64,000 nt of DNA, from assembly GCA_001584585.1 (NCBI GenBank), contig LSYV01000024.1, positions 280,588 to 344,587 on the forward strand, read 5' to 3'. Every line of letters begins with the position of its first letter. Position 1 is the stretch's first letter. Source of the stretch: Gonium pectorale (taxonomy: Eukaryota > Chlorophyta > Chlorophyceae > Chlamydomonadales > Volvocaceae). Made by a program: the position numbers and the translations under genes. The notes below the pieces were generated by a model, which searched no databases, had not been told where the DNA came from, and saw only the letters and a program-made list of their open reading frames with translations. This document shows, one piece after another, positions 1 to 11,800 of the stretch.

Positions 1-2
1 AG

Positions 3-550
3 CCTGCACCAATCAATAGCGCAGTAGCGGCTGCGTGCTAGCGTGCATGGCTGTGTCCCGGGGCGCACAATCGTGTTTCCCGCCATCCTCGCTGATCGGG
101 AGAGGGGTTGAAGGGGGGAGGGTGTCCCTTCCCCCTTCCAGGGGCGCACAATCGTGTTTCCCGCCGCGCATGGAGGCCGCTTTTACGGACTTCGTCGCGC
201 CTCGTCCACTTTCGACAGTCACATCATCGATGCACTCACCTTTCGCCATATCGGCACAGACAACGCTCTAGCAGACCATCGCTACCTAAGACTGCCCGAA
301 CCGCTGGAACAGCTACGCCCGGGCCATCGTTTGACACTAGTCAACATATTTTTCAATGATCTTCTAGCGTATGTAAAGTCGTCCAGATCCTCACTGGTCG
401 CCCAGCCTTCAAAGCTTGATTTTGTGCCCGACGTCGCTCCGATCTTCGCCCCCCCTTGGTTCTTCGGTAGGCCTTACTATTTGCGACCACCTCATGTCGA
501 TCGGCTGCCGCGGGAGGGCCCCGTTGCGCCAAATTGATATGCGTTCAGCC
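3..550 (+). repeat. Left terminal inverted repeat
   Basis: Matches the reverse complement of 2204-2832. It contains one 81-bp subrepeat (60-140) followed by a partial copy starting at 141; each begins GGGGCGCAC. The arm carries an open frame (154-537) that is also open in the other arm. The differences I checked between arms mostly change the amino acid, which argues against selection for a protein. Confidence 0.85.
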
Positions 551-568
551 TCAGGAAGATTTCCCGAC

Positions 569-810
569 GCCCCGTGCACGTTACAAGGACCACCACAATT
601 CACCAGGGCTACGAACTGTGCCAGGCTCCGCTAGTTTTGCAGCCAGCGGAGCACACGCCCCCACAAGTACACGAAGAAGGTCCACGCCTCCGGTATCACG
701 GAGTTGATGGCATCGGCGAGCTGAAACGCCGGGACCAGGCCAAGCGGAAGCACGGATGCCCCGTGCATGTTACAAAGACCACAACAATATACCAGGCTAC
801 GAGCTGTGCC
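569..810 (+). repeat. Imperfect direct repeat pair of about 53 bp inside the TIR element
   Basis: Two copies, 569-622 and 758-810, both start GCCCCGTGCA and end CTGTGCC. They differ by a handful of substitutions and an indel. Their spacing is 189 bases. They lie just inside the left terminal repeat. Confidence 0.75.
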
Positions 811-1403
811 TTCCTCTTAGTTGGCCCCTCTTAGGAGCACGTATGTTACAGTTGTGGCCGGCCGCTGGTGCGTCTGTGGGGAGGCAGTCGGATGCGATGT
901 GTAGCCCCAGCTAGCTGTGTGGGCGCGGGATGCCAGTGGCCATGGGAGACCAGTGGCATACACCAGTGCCCCTGCTGTCCCCGCCTAGCAACAGGGGCCT
1001 GCAGCTGCAGCAGGACCTCTCCAGTGGATGGATAGCCAGTGCCGATGCAGCGCCGGTGCATGAGTGGCTGCTGGCGACGCACAAGAGGGCGCGGTGGGGC
1101 TCGGCACTTGAGGGCGCAGTATAGCGCAGCTGTCAGTGCAGGTATGACTGGGCGGTGGGACAGGTCGGCGCAGCGCGTTGATGGCCAAGAAAGAAATTCG
1201 CGCCATGGGCGTGGAATGTGTATGCCATAGGCCGACAGTCGTGACACCAACCTTGGTCGCTCTTGCAGCGGGGCAGGTGGCCAGAAGCTGCAGTAGCTGA
1301 GGCATGTGGTATAGCACTCTGGGAACAACACTTGCGTGGCTCCTGAATTTCGCTTGATTGGTGCTCGGGTTGTGGTTGATCACCGGCTCCAAGCAGGACT
1401 GCG

Positions 1404-1743
1404 GAGAGCAGCCTGGCGCCACACCGTCAGCGTGCCTCACCGCCGTCCGCCATTCCGGTTTTGAGCGCACGGGGCAAGGCGGAGGCGGCACTAAGGGGGA
1501 CGGCAGCGGAGGAGAGCAGCCTGGCGCCATGCCGTCAGCGCGCCTCGCCGCCGTCCGCTCTTCCGGTGGCGAGCGCATGGTGCAAGGTGGAGGCGGCGCT
1601 GTGAGCGAGGGCAGCGGAGGAGAGCATCCTGGCGCCGTGCCGTCAGCGCGCCTCGCCGCTGTCCGCTATTCCAGTGGCGAGCGCATGGGGCAAGGCGGAG
1701 GCGGCGCTATGGGGGAAGGAGCGGAGGAGAGCAGCCTGGCGCC
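1404..1743 (+). repeat. 108-bp minisatellite, about 3.2 copies
   Basis: The motif GAGAGCA(G/T)CCTGGCGCC recurs at 1404, 1512, 1620 and 1727, giving periods of 108, 108 and 107 bases. The first two periods are multiples of three, so a reading frame (1358-1828) runs through as a 36-residue Gly/Ala/Ser/Arg-rich repeat. It lies inside the TIR element. No function is inferred; the open frame may only reflect the period. Confidence 0.85.
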
Positions 1744-2203
1744 GCATGTATGCTGTCAAGGCATTGTAGCCAACACGTCCCCATGCCACACGGGTTGGGA
1801 GTGCCTTGTCGATGGGCAGCACCTGTAACGCTGTAAGCCAGCATTATGTAGCGGTGGTATTAACGGAAGGCCATGAATGGTTGCCCGCCAGCAGCGCCTG
1901 CACATTGTCGGCCTGAATCCGGAGGTGTGCCCTTGTCCTTTCAAAGGAAGCAAGGATGGTGCGGTGTGTCGGGCGCCTGCAGACCGCCAAGGCGTCTGGT
2001 TGTATGCGGCTCCGGAGTGCCGTACTTTGTGATATTTTTGTGTGGTTAGCTGGGTGAACTGGGCTGCCGGCAACACAATGGGTACAGCCCCTAGGCCGCT
2101 CCATCCATATGCATGACATATATTGATGCTGTCAAAGCCGGCGGCAAACTGGCACACGCCGTATAGCCTTGTTAACCAATCAATACCTGTGCATAACATG
2201 TAC

Positions 2204-2832
2204 GGCTGAACGCATATCAATTTGGCGCAACGGGGCCCTCCCGCGGCAGCCGATCAACATGAGGTGGTCGCAAATATTAAGGCCTACCGAAGAACCAAGG
2301 GGGGGCGAAGATCGGAGCGACGTCGGGCACAAAATCGCGCTTTGAAGGCTGGGCGACCAGTGAAGAACTGGACGACTTTACATATGTTAGAAGATCATTG
2401 AAAAATATGTCGACTAGTGTCAAACGATGGCCCGGGCGTAGCTGTTCCAGCGGTTCGGGCAGTCTTAGGTAGCGATGGTCTGCTAGAGCGTTGTCTGTGC
2501 CGATATGGCGAAAGGTGAGTGCATAGATGATGTGACTGTCGAAAGTGGACGAGGCGCGACGAAGTCCGTAAAAGCGGCATCCATGCGCGGCGGGAAACAC
2601 GATTGTGCGCCCCTGGAAGGGGGAAGGGACACCCTCCCCCCTTCAACCCCTCGCCCGATCAGCGAGGATGGCGGGAAACACGATTGTGCGCCCCGGGAAG
2701 AGGGAAGGGACACCCTCCCCCCTTCAACCCCTCTCCCGATTAGCGAGGATGGCTGGAACCACGATTGTGCGCCCCGGGACGCAGCCATGCACGCTAGCAC
2801 GCAGCCGCTACTGCGCTATTGATTGGTGCAGG
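2204..2832 (-). repeat. Right terminal inverted repeat with extra 81-bp subrepeat
   Basis: Inverted partner of 3-550. It holds two full 81-bp subrepeats plus a partial one: the shared GTGCGCCCC core falls at 2605, 2686 and 2767. The left arm has one full unit plus a partial. Gain or loss of one unit after insertion explains the whole length difference between the arms. Confidence 0.85.
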
Positions 2833-3868
2833 GGCTAAGTTTGCAGGCCTTCAAGTGCATGGTTTGTAGCCCGTAATAATTCCTGCAACAGGAAGGCCCT
2901 AGCGGGATACCACGCAGAAGCTAACCCCCCTCCCTCCCCTCCCACCTCCCCGTTTCACGTGAGCCTATCCGTAATCTACACGGGCTGGGAACGCCATGGC
3001 GGCAGCACCTGTACGACAGCATCATGTAGGGCTTGTATGAACAAAAAATGAGAACCAGAAACGGGACGCCAAACCCGCCGGCAACCTTGCACCTGCAACC
3101 TTGGTGCTAGTTTAGAGGCATTAAAGTCCATGGTTGTAGCCCGTAATTCTTGCAACGGCAACGGTAGGGCCCTAGCAGGATGCTCTAGCAGCATGTTGCA
3201 GCTGCTTTGCTACAGGTGAAATGGCCTGGGTCCCCCAAAGGGAACCGGCCCCCAACTGCACTACCCTTGCACCCCTGCAACCCTGTACTTGCTCAAATGC
3301 TACCCCTCAACGTTTCATGGTCGTCTCCCACTCGAGAGGGTCGGTAGAGGGGGGGGGTCAGCAGGTGTTTTCGGCAGGAAGTCTACGTGGTTCTGCGATT
3401 GCTGTCCTCACTGCGGTGTAGGCGGGCGTTAGGGTGTTGGTCGCCGCGTGTGCCTGCCGAGCAAAGTGTGTGAACTTTGGCGGGAAGAACGTGTAAGGAC
3501 TTGAGCCCCGGGACGCCGCCATATCCGTACAACATCAGTCTTTCGACGTGGGCTTAACATGAGACACCAACACGACGTACGACCAGGACGATTATCCCTT
3601 CAGCAAGATAGCGTCCTCACAAAACCGTGGCCCAGGCCATCCCACCAAGCCAGTGGGCGGCGGCCAGCCATTGCGATGTGGACCGGCTTCGCTACATTCC
3701 CTAGGTCACGGGCCATGGCCCATGACGCCAGAGATCTGGTTCAGACGAATGAACATGAAATGGACGATTGCGGACATCCTGCGAGCGTTCTTGCCTGCAC
3801 GCTACAACAACGCAACTTACTATTTCCACTGGCTTCCTTGGCACCAGTGCAAAGCTTCATACATGCGC
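2833..3868. other. Gene-free stretch with degenerate repeats
   Basis: No supported gene. A 50-65 base segment is present twice, near 2858-2910 and 3130-3182, built around TGGTTTGTAGCCCGTAAT and GGCCCTAGC. A second segment at 2980-3029 resembles 1790-1851 inside the TIR element. This looks like remnants of an older repeat family beside and inside the element. Confidence 0.55.
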
Positions 3869-5515
3869 TCACAGCCTCTGCTTCGACTGCTCGACGGACC
3901 CAACCTCAATCAGTACCATGCTGACCAGGGATAGAGGCGCCGCTGGCACACTGTCTTGCCCTGCGGCTTTCTGAGCCGCCGCCAGCTCCAGCACGACTGG
4001 GCTCCTGAGAAACCGTTGCGCCGAGCCCTCCTGCAGACAAGAGGGTACCGGTAGCGAAAATCATCAATTTGGCCACTGCTGAAAACGTACGCTGTGTGAC
4101 GTTCTGCACTGGTCCACGGTTGTGCACGGTTGCATTCAGCACGCCATCCACATGCCCAACGCACTGGGTAACGTCCCGTACCCTCCGCCACGTGGATCAC
4201 TGCCATGATTGTTAGTTACGTGGCTTGCAAGGCGGATGGCTCCTTGCATGAAAACGCTCTACAGCCGCTTCTCACTAACCAGCAAGCGTCACATGCATTG
4301 CTAACCCACTCACATGACTTCGTCCGCACTCCCAACACCAGCACCAAGCCCGATCCCTCCGACCGAGCAACACCCTCCCTCGTGTCCCTGGTTTTGGCTG
4401 CCTTGGTGTGCGGGGTGAAGGGCAGGGTTTCGGTGGTTCTCTGCACGGCAGGACAGGATGTCCATTCCGTTTTCTGTGCCCTTTCCCGCCTGTCATACCC
4501 GTAACCTTCCTCAAAGGGAACTACAAACCTACTTCCGAGAACCGCGCCATCCACATGTACGTGGCCTCCACGCTGAGCACGTCCACGCCGCACGAAACCT
4601 GCACGCTGGTGGCGGCGAGGGCGGCCCGCTGCAGCCGCCCCACTACCTCCACCACGACGTCAGGGGGCGGCGCCTGCCCCGAGGGCGGCTGCAGGGCCAG
4701 CACCAGGTCCACCCCGGTCTCGAACACGGGGCCGCGCTTGAAGAGCGCCTCCATATCGTTGGGAACCAGCACCTGCAGTTCGGGGTCGACCAGCGGCGTG
4801 CCGAACCGAGCAGCGCGTCAGACTCAGTGTCCAAAGTAGTCGGAGGTACAGTGTAGTAGGAGATGAAGTCTATTTCGGTACGGCCGGTGCGACGCACCTG
4901 CCAGATCGCTAAGGACACGGTCCCTTGGCCCAGCAGCCGCGCCTTTGCGTCGGCGAACGCCGGCCCCGCTATGAAGCGCTCCGCCTGCGCTTGGGACGAG
5001 AAGCGGTAGTAGACCGCGGCACGCGTCGTGTGGGCGCCGTCGCGACTGGCGGACTGCACGACGGGGCCCGCACTGGCACAGCAGGCGCCCGGCGTGCGGT
5101 ACTGGAGGCTCCACAAGGTGTCAAGGAGCTGTGGCCGCGGGAGGGTAAATGCACGCTTGTTCAGCGCTCATAGCAGATCCATTTCGCTAGTGGATGGGCC
5201 ACCCGCGAGAGCACCCGCGAACGGGCCGTGCATGTGCACGCGGGCTGGTGCGAGCCCTGCTGGGAAAACCTGTGTGCGTTGCCCCACACGCACCTCCTGC
5301 TGCTCCTCGTCAGTCTGACTCGCATCGGCCGCGCTCTTCAAAAGCACCAGCGTCTCCCATACTGGCACTGTGTCGGCACGCCCCGCCGCGCGGGGTGCCC
5401 TCGCGAGGGAAACCCTACTCTTGCACGCCGGAGCCAGTCGCTTAGGAGCGCGGGAACAGCGCGAATGTGAGGCGCCAGTCGAGCAGGGCCTTGCCTGCGT
5501 CGGCAGGGCCTGCAT
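3869..5515 (-). CDS. Plastid-type protein with two Dabb (stress-responsive A/B barrel)-like halves
   Basis: Four exons (5294-5515, 4898-5128, 4533-4772, 3869-4030) join in phase 0 to 284 residues. Residues 1-50 are Arg/Ser/Ala-rich without acidic residues, like a chloroplast transit peptide. The first half then reads VPVWETLVLLK, then LLDTLWSLQYRTPG and AAVYYRFSSQAQAERFIAGP. The second half repeats the plan, with FKRGPVFETGVDLVLALQPP and YMWMARFSEEGSAQRFLRSP. Each half has the strand-helix-strand outline of Dabb domains, small dimeric ferredoxin-like folds found in plant stress proteins. The family assignment is by recalled pattern and is moderate. An apparent TGA at 5168 and an apparent frame change near 4810 both fall inside GTGCGT...CAG introns, so the gene looks intact. 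It is divergent from DHC10. Confidence 0.7.
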
Positions 5516-5810
5516 AGGAACAGGCGGTAAGTCGCGGGCAAGTCGCTAGAGCGAACTGCGTTAGTTAAAGCTAATGTATAGTGTGTGCTAGAGCGAAGTG
5601 CAGGGGCTCTGGGGCCCCATGCTTTGCGCAACGAACGTGCTCGTCCACCGAAACTCGCGACGGACCGAGGACCCGAGGAGCCCCGTTTACACGTATTCAC
5701 CCAAAAACAATTATATTACTCCAAAATCAAAACACCTGAGGCCGGGGCGAGTTTGCGTTTTCTGCATGCAATAGCAGACACTTAACCCCTTGCGGGCGAA
5801 AGCCCTTATT
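5516..5810. promoter_or_regulatory. Shared intergenic promoter interval, Dabb-like gene / DHC10
   Basis: The two start codons face away from each other across 295 bp, so both promoters and 5' UTRs must lie here. No clear TATA box or named motif was recognised. Co-regulation is only an inference from geometry. Confidence 0.5.
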
Positions 5811-8800
5811 ATGGAGTCAAGTGAGGAGAACCTCGGCAAGGTGATTAGTGCTATGGCCGCGGGCCAATGTCGCGGACCAGCGTCACAGCGTGTGGCACCC
5901 TTCGCAGGGCCAAGCGCTCAAAGCCGATGCGACATGCATCGCATGGGTGCGGTCGAAGCTGCAATTGGTAAGTCGGCAATTGATCGAAGACCATGCAGAC
6001 CCTCCGCAGACCGCGCCCGCGCCCCGGGGTTTTGGCTGTAGCTTCAACCTCAGGGCCATGGGGACGAAGATGCGGCGGACTGGCTAGCGAGCGTGTGGCA
6101 GGACGAAATACACACGCCCGTGGTGTCGACTTTCCTCATGAGCGTCAAGGCTACTCGCCTGTTTGCGGTGCTGGAGAACGGCTCAGAGAATGGGCACGCC
6201 CCTAAGCTGGTGCTGTCACTGGAGGTGCCAAAGCAGTACTCGCAGGTGGGATGTGCTGCTCTTGATAGGCGTCGGAGTTCGCTGTTCCTAACGCCGCCGG
6301 ACGGGCGCAACGGAGTCCGGGGCGACAGCTGGGTCTTGTGAGCTGCCAGACAGCCGCTATGGCGCAAAGCTGGCGTCATGCTGGGTTTGTCTTCGCTTGA
6401 AGCCGTCCTCCGACAGCGAAGGCATCATGCTTGTCAGCGGCGAACAATGTGCAGCTCTAACATCGGATTGAGGGGCACGCGAGCGATGCCCCGCATGGCG
6501 GCACGGCGCCATCGACGACGTGCAAAGCATCCCCGCTGACTGCCCTTGAATCCACCTTCCCCTGCAGCTTCTTTACTTCGTACGCGATCCCAGCAAGTTT
6601 GTGACGCGGGAGAATGTCAGCAGCGTGGTCTTCTTTGGCGCCATGCGGGGTGGCGACCCGCTACACTCGCTGCTGAAGATCATGCACGGCCTGTACGTGC
6701 CGGTGGTGGTATCCAACAACAGTTGGCCGGAGACCGTTAAGAGCGACTTCACAGCACAGATGCACAAGTTCATGGCCAACCTGACAGAGACGGTGTACGA
6801 GGTCAGGGGAAAGACCATCCTCTACATTCCGCAGGTGCGTTGACCCTTGGGATTGCACATGTCCTGTTCAGTATGGTGGGCGTACAGTACCTCTATAAAG
6901 GCCAGAAGTACCTGCTGCCCTTTCCGGATCGGATGGGGCGGGTGCCTTGCGCCTGGTGCCTGACCGTTTTCCCGCATCGTCATGCGCCCACAGGAGGACC
7001 TGCACGACCCCAAAGCAGCCGCAAAGCAGAAGGATCTAGTGCAGCGTCTGGAGTCCACTATCATCCACTGGACGCGGCAGGTGCGCCGCCCATGGCTTCG
7101 TCTGTGGCCCGTACATATTGAGCAAGAGGCTGGCGACTCTACTGGGGTTAGCGAAAGCACACTTGCATGTTTGGCTAAATGGTTTACCAACTCGCTCATT
7201 GCTCCACCGCTCTAATCCGTGTCGTCCTGAGGCTGCAACATGTTCCCGTCTAGAGGGCCTTGCGGATATGGCCTTCCCGAACCATGGCTGTGTTGGCTAA
7301 TAATGTGCACGGACTTGCTGGGGCATCCTGCATTGTCAGTCCAGCGCACTCAGTGCACGGCAACGGACACAGCCCGCTTGAAGACGTCCTGTCTACACTC
7401 CGGTCGTTGCGCAAGCTGGTATTTTGTTGTACCCACAGGTCAAGGAGCTGCTGAACCAGCAGGACGCCGTGGACGCGTCGGAGCAGGCTGGCCCGCTGGC
7501 GGAGATCGAGTTCTGGCGCGAGCGCTCGGTGGATCTGTCGGGCATCCGTGCCCAGCTCGATGACAGCGCGGTATCGGCCATCGTATCGGTGCTGGAGTAC
7601 GCTAAGAGCTCGTACCTGGCGCCCTTCCTGTCGCTGCGGAACATGATCCACCAGGAGGCCGTGGCGGCGGAGGACAACCTCAAGTTCCTGCTGTGCTTGG
7701 AGGAGCCCTGCAAGCAGCTGGCCTCGGCCCATCCGCAGGTCAGCGACGAAAAGCGTGGGCAGCGTTGGTCATAACCGCGGTTGACGCGAGTACGGTAGAC
7801 GGTCGGGCCCAGCGGACAAGTTCAGCAGCGTGCTAGCTGCCTTTCAAGAGCCAAGACTTCCGGGGATCATTGCGCACCGCAGCAAGCCAGCACGCTGAAT
7901 CTCTTCGTACAACACCCCTGGCCGCCAGCGTGCTTCTTACTGTACCGCTGGTGATGCGCTGCCTTAACCGGTGACGACCTTTTCCCATGTCCGCAGACCA
8001 TCCCGGGCCTGCTGCCGCCAATCCTGAACTGCATCCGCATGGTGTGGAACCTGTCCCGGTTCTATAACACGCCCGAGCGCCTGACGGTGCTGCTGCGCAA
8101 GCTGTCCAACGAGATCATCAACCGCTGCTGCTCAGTCATCTCGCTGGCAGACGTGTTCTCGGGCGACGTGGACAACGTCATGACGGCGCTGCGGCAGAGC
8201 ATGGAGGCCGGTGGGTGTTGATCACGACACAGCGTGGTTACCCGAGCATCGCCGTTGCGTGCGTAACCTGAAAGAGCTGGTCCTTTGAGTGGCTTACCTG
8301 GGCGCTGCATACAAAAGGGACAGGTTCCTGTCACATGCACAGCTGAGCCCGCCGCAATGCTGCGTTGGACCTGAGCCTGAGGGCTGTTGTGCCAGGCCTC
8401 ACGGCTGTATATCACCATCCATTCGGTCTCGCAGGCGAGCGGTGGAAGGAGCTGTACAAGCGGACCGCGGCAGCCGTAGCTGTGCGCTCCCCGCGGCCGT
8501 GGGACTTTGACATTTCCTCCATCTTCGCGCATATTGACGCCTTCCTGCAGCGCTGCAACGACCTGCTGGAGGTGCGGGCACTAAAGTAAACGCGTGCTTG
8601 TTGTGGTACCATGCGGGTGGACGTGTTGCCACGATTTAATTGTTGCTGCTTACCGTTCGAGCCAGCGGACACTGCGGGAGTTGGCCGAAAACGTAGACTG
8701 CGACCTAGCTAAGGTCCTTTTTGTGCTTTCGTGCTGATCCAGCTCCGCTTGCTACTGTGACTTGCAGGTGTGTGAAGCGCAGCTGCAGTTCGCGCCACGC

Positions 8801-11800
8801 ACGCCACTGCCGGTGTTCGGCGGCACGTACGGGCCGGAGGTGAAGAAGAGCATCCTGGACATTCAGGAGTCATTCCAGGGCCTCGTGCGCGGGCTGAAGA
8901 GCCTGACGTACGACATCCTTGATGTCAAGGCCACCAGGTACGGCAGCTGAGGGCGGTGGGTTTACGGGACGTGAGTGCCCCCGTCACAGCTCGGTGTGTT
9001 GCTTGGGTTGCCTGCTTCCCTAAGCGATTGAAGGCGATGCTCTGCATGTGCAGATGGCATGACGACTTCAACGCCTTCAAGGGCGGCGTCAAGGACCTGG
9101 AGGTCATGATGGCCAACGTCATCCAGCGCGCTTTTGACACCCAGCCCTGCCTGTCAGCGCGCGGCGAGCTGCTGGAGGGCTTCCAGGTACGGGCATATGG
9201 CTGATAGTTACTAGATGGAAAGACAGAAAGGAGCGCCACCCCAGCTGTGGTTGCGCGTCCTCCAATGGCTGTACCCAAACTTCTGTTGGAGGACCTAAGT
9301 CCCGCTCGCCGCCTGCAATTGCAGACCATGGCCAAGCGTGATTTCATCCGGCGCTTTGTGGAGAAGAAGACCGTGGAGTTCTTTGGTCTCTTCATGGCGG
9401 AAATCAACACCGTCAAGAAGCTCTTTGACGCTGTGAAACGCTCGCAGCCGAAGAGCCCCATCCTGCCCCGCTACGCCGGCCTGGCCAAGTACGCCATGAA
9501 CCTGATGCGCCGCCTGGAGCAGAGCCACAAGGTTGTTGACTCAGTGCGATACACGCTGCCACAGGTGCGTGCCCTGTTGGAGGGATTCGGGTGAGGTGAA
9601 ATGTTGCCGACCGTTACGGTGTGAGCCGTGTGGAACTCGCGGCCGTATGGAATGGTGTCCATGCCACAACGCATCTATTGCATTGCTAACGGGCCACACT
9701 CGCTTACTGCCTGCTGGATGCAGGTGCCAGAGGCCGTGGAGGTGCTGCAGCAGTACGAGTTGGCCCACCAGGCCATTGAGCAGTACATCAGCAACACGCA
9801 CAATGAGTGGTTCGGCACCATCGAGAGCTCTATCGCTAAGGAGCTCCAGGCCTGCCTGCTGGTGCAAGACAAGACCTCAGGTGCGTGCTTGGAATACCCT
9901 TAGCATTTGGTCCGAAACGCGGATGCGCAATGTGCTTCGGAATACAGTGCGCGGGCCCTGTCAGCCGCGGCAACCCTGCTGACCAATCATGTTTGGTTGA
10001 TCCTGTGACGGGAGCTGAGAGTACCTTGCCTTGCTTGTGCTCCCATGCGCTCCAGGCGGCCTTCTGTCCATGAACTTCCACAAGGACCTGCTGTCAATGA
10101 GCCAAGAGGTGCACTTCTGGGAGCGCATGCGCCTGGCAGTGCCGCTGGTGGCCATGGAGATCAATGCGCAACGGGAGAAGTACCGCGTGCTGCGGGACAA
10201 CATCCTCATGGTGGTGCGCGACTACAACAAGGTAGGGTATGCTGCCGTCGCGCACGGTGCTGTACTGCGAATTTCAGTACGGATTGTTGGATCAGCCCAA
10301 AGAGGTATCATGGCCGCGAATGGGATTGCTGCATGTGTCTCGGCTCTGGGCCAGCGTCGAAACTGATGATGGGTAACCTTCTGCTGCAGATCCTCACCGC
10401 GCTGGACAAGGAGGAGCGAAAGCTATTCCATGACCGCATCCGCTACCTGGACCGCCGCATCATGCCGGGCGTCACCAAACTGCAGTGGACTGCCGACAAG
10501 CACGCGCTGGAGTTCTATTACCGGGAGGCGCGGAAGTAAGCGTGAACCCATAACTGCCCGGGGTAACTCTGCTTCCACGCTCCCTGCTGGTCCTCAGCCA
10601 AACGCCGTGTGCTTTGCGCTACATGGAAGATGGCTCTGTCAGTTCCGCGTCCTGCCGTCTTACCGTCTTGCCCCGTTGCCCCACAGGTTCTGCCGCGATG
10701 CGGACATGGCGGTGGGCGACTACAAATCCGCCAACGCACGCCTGGACGCCATCTGCCGGAGCATCAGCGACCTGGTGCTGGTGGACGTGGAGAAGAAGAA
10801 GATCTACCAGCACACAGAGTTTGCTGCGCTGCAGGAGCAGCACCACGCCAAGGTGGGGGCTTTGTGTGCGGGTTGACTGGTGGATGTGTGTGGCCATCCT
10901 GCGTTCATTGACACCCACCGGGTCCGCGTACATGCGCGTCGTCCAAGGCCCACGTCTGCATGGTACCTTTGGCTGTTGGTTGGGGCAACGCTGATACCCC
11001 TATACTTGCCTCGCCTGCCTCACCCGCAGATCAAGGACAGACTGGTGTCCGCGGTGGACGAGATCCGCGAGATCATGGCGGGCATTCACCGTGTGTTCGA
11101 GCAGGACAGTGAGGAGGTGCAGCGCGAGTGGGTGCGCTTCACGCAGAAGATCGACCGCAAACTGGAGGATGCGCTGCGCCACGTCATAAAGCGCTCACTA
11201 CAGGCAAGACACCGTAACTGGCAACGCTCAAGAACCGCGTCCTGCTATTCAGCGCTCGTTCGTCAGCACCATTGGCGAGTATGAGCCCCACTGTGTTCCA
11301 CCCATCGTTGTGCAGGAGCTGAGCCGGCTGCTGAATGGCGACAACAAGACGGAGGTCATGCCCATCTTCCACGTCACCATGGTCCTGGAGCGCACCAACC
11401 GCGTGGAGCTGCGCCCCACTATCCAGGCCCTGTTTGACACTATCAACTCGGTGGCGCGCAACCTAATTCTGGTGCTGCAGTCTGTGCCCCGCGTGGCGTT
11501 GCAGCTGACAGATAAGCAGCGTCGGGACATGGAGGTACGTTGGATCCCTGACACCACACCGACGGCAAGGCGATCCTTACTGGTCAAGATTTCTACGCGG
11601 CGCAGCAACATACACTAGACTGATATCTTAGGAGGCTAGATGCTACCTGTAGGTGCCGCTGAGGCGATTCCTCCTTGTCTGTTGCGATGCGTGGACACAG
11701 GAGGCTGGCCTTGCCCTGCCGAAGCCGCTGCCAACGCTGTACGAGACGATCAGCGCGGATGAGGACGCCGTCTTGCGGACTATCATGTCGATCACGTCGG

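Larger units (their letters stand above)
1..2832. mobile_element. Non-autonomous DNA element with long terminal inverted repeats
   Basis: The two ends are long inverted copies of each other: 3-550 on the left and 2204-2832 on the right, about 97% identical by eye. The outermost shared bases are CCTGCACC at 3-10 and its complement at 2825-2832. The arms differ in length by exactly 81 bases, one internal subrepeat unit. The interior (551-2203) shows no transposase, integrase or reverse-transcriptase motif, so the element looks non-autonomous, of the foldback or long-TIR MITE type. The left end almost touches the window edge, so a target-site duplication cannot be checked. High arm identity suggests recent insertion or gene conversion. 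The element family is not identified. Confidence 0.8.

Noticed and set aside
4216..4593. Minus-strand frame of 125 codons overlapping the Dabb-like gene
   Set aside because: It covers the intron between exons 4533-4772 and 3869-4030 in another frame and has no domain.
4773..4897. Apparent frameshift in the Dabb-like gene near 4810
   Set aside because: The frame change disappears when the GTGCGT...CAG intron 4773-4897 is removed.
5165..5172. In-frame TGA suggesting the Dabb-like gene is a pseudogene
   Set aside because: The TGA lies inside an intron (5129-5293) with a GTGCGT donor and CAG acceptor; both flanking exons are in phase 0 and the joined protein reads naturally.
6889..6900. TATA-like CTATAAAG as a promoter
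   Set aside because: It lies in an intron of DHC10 between well-supported exons, with no sign of a transcript start.
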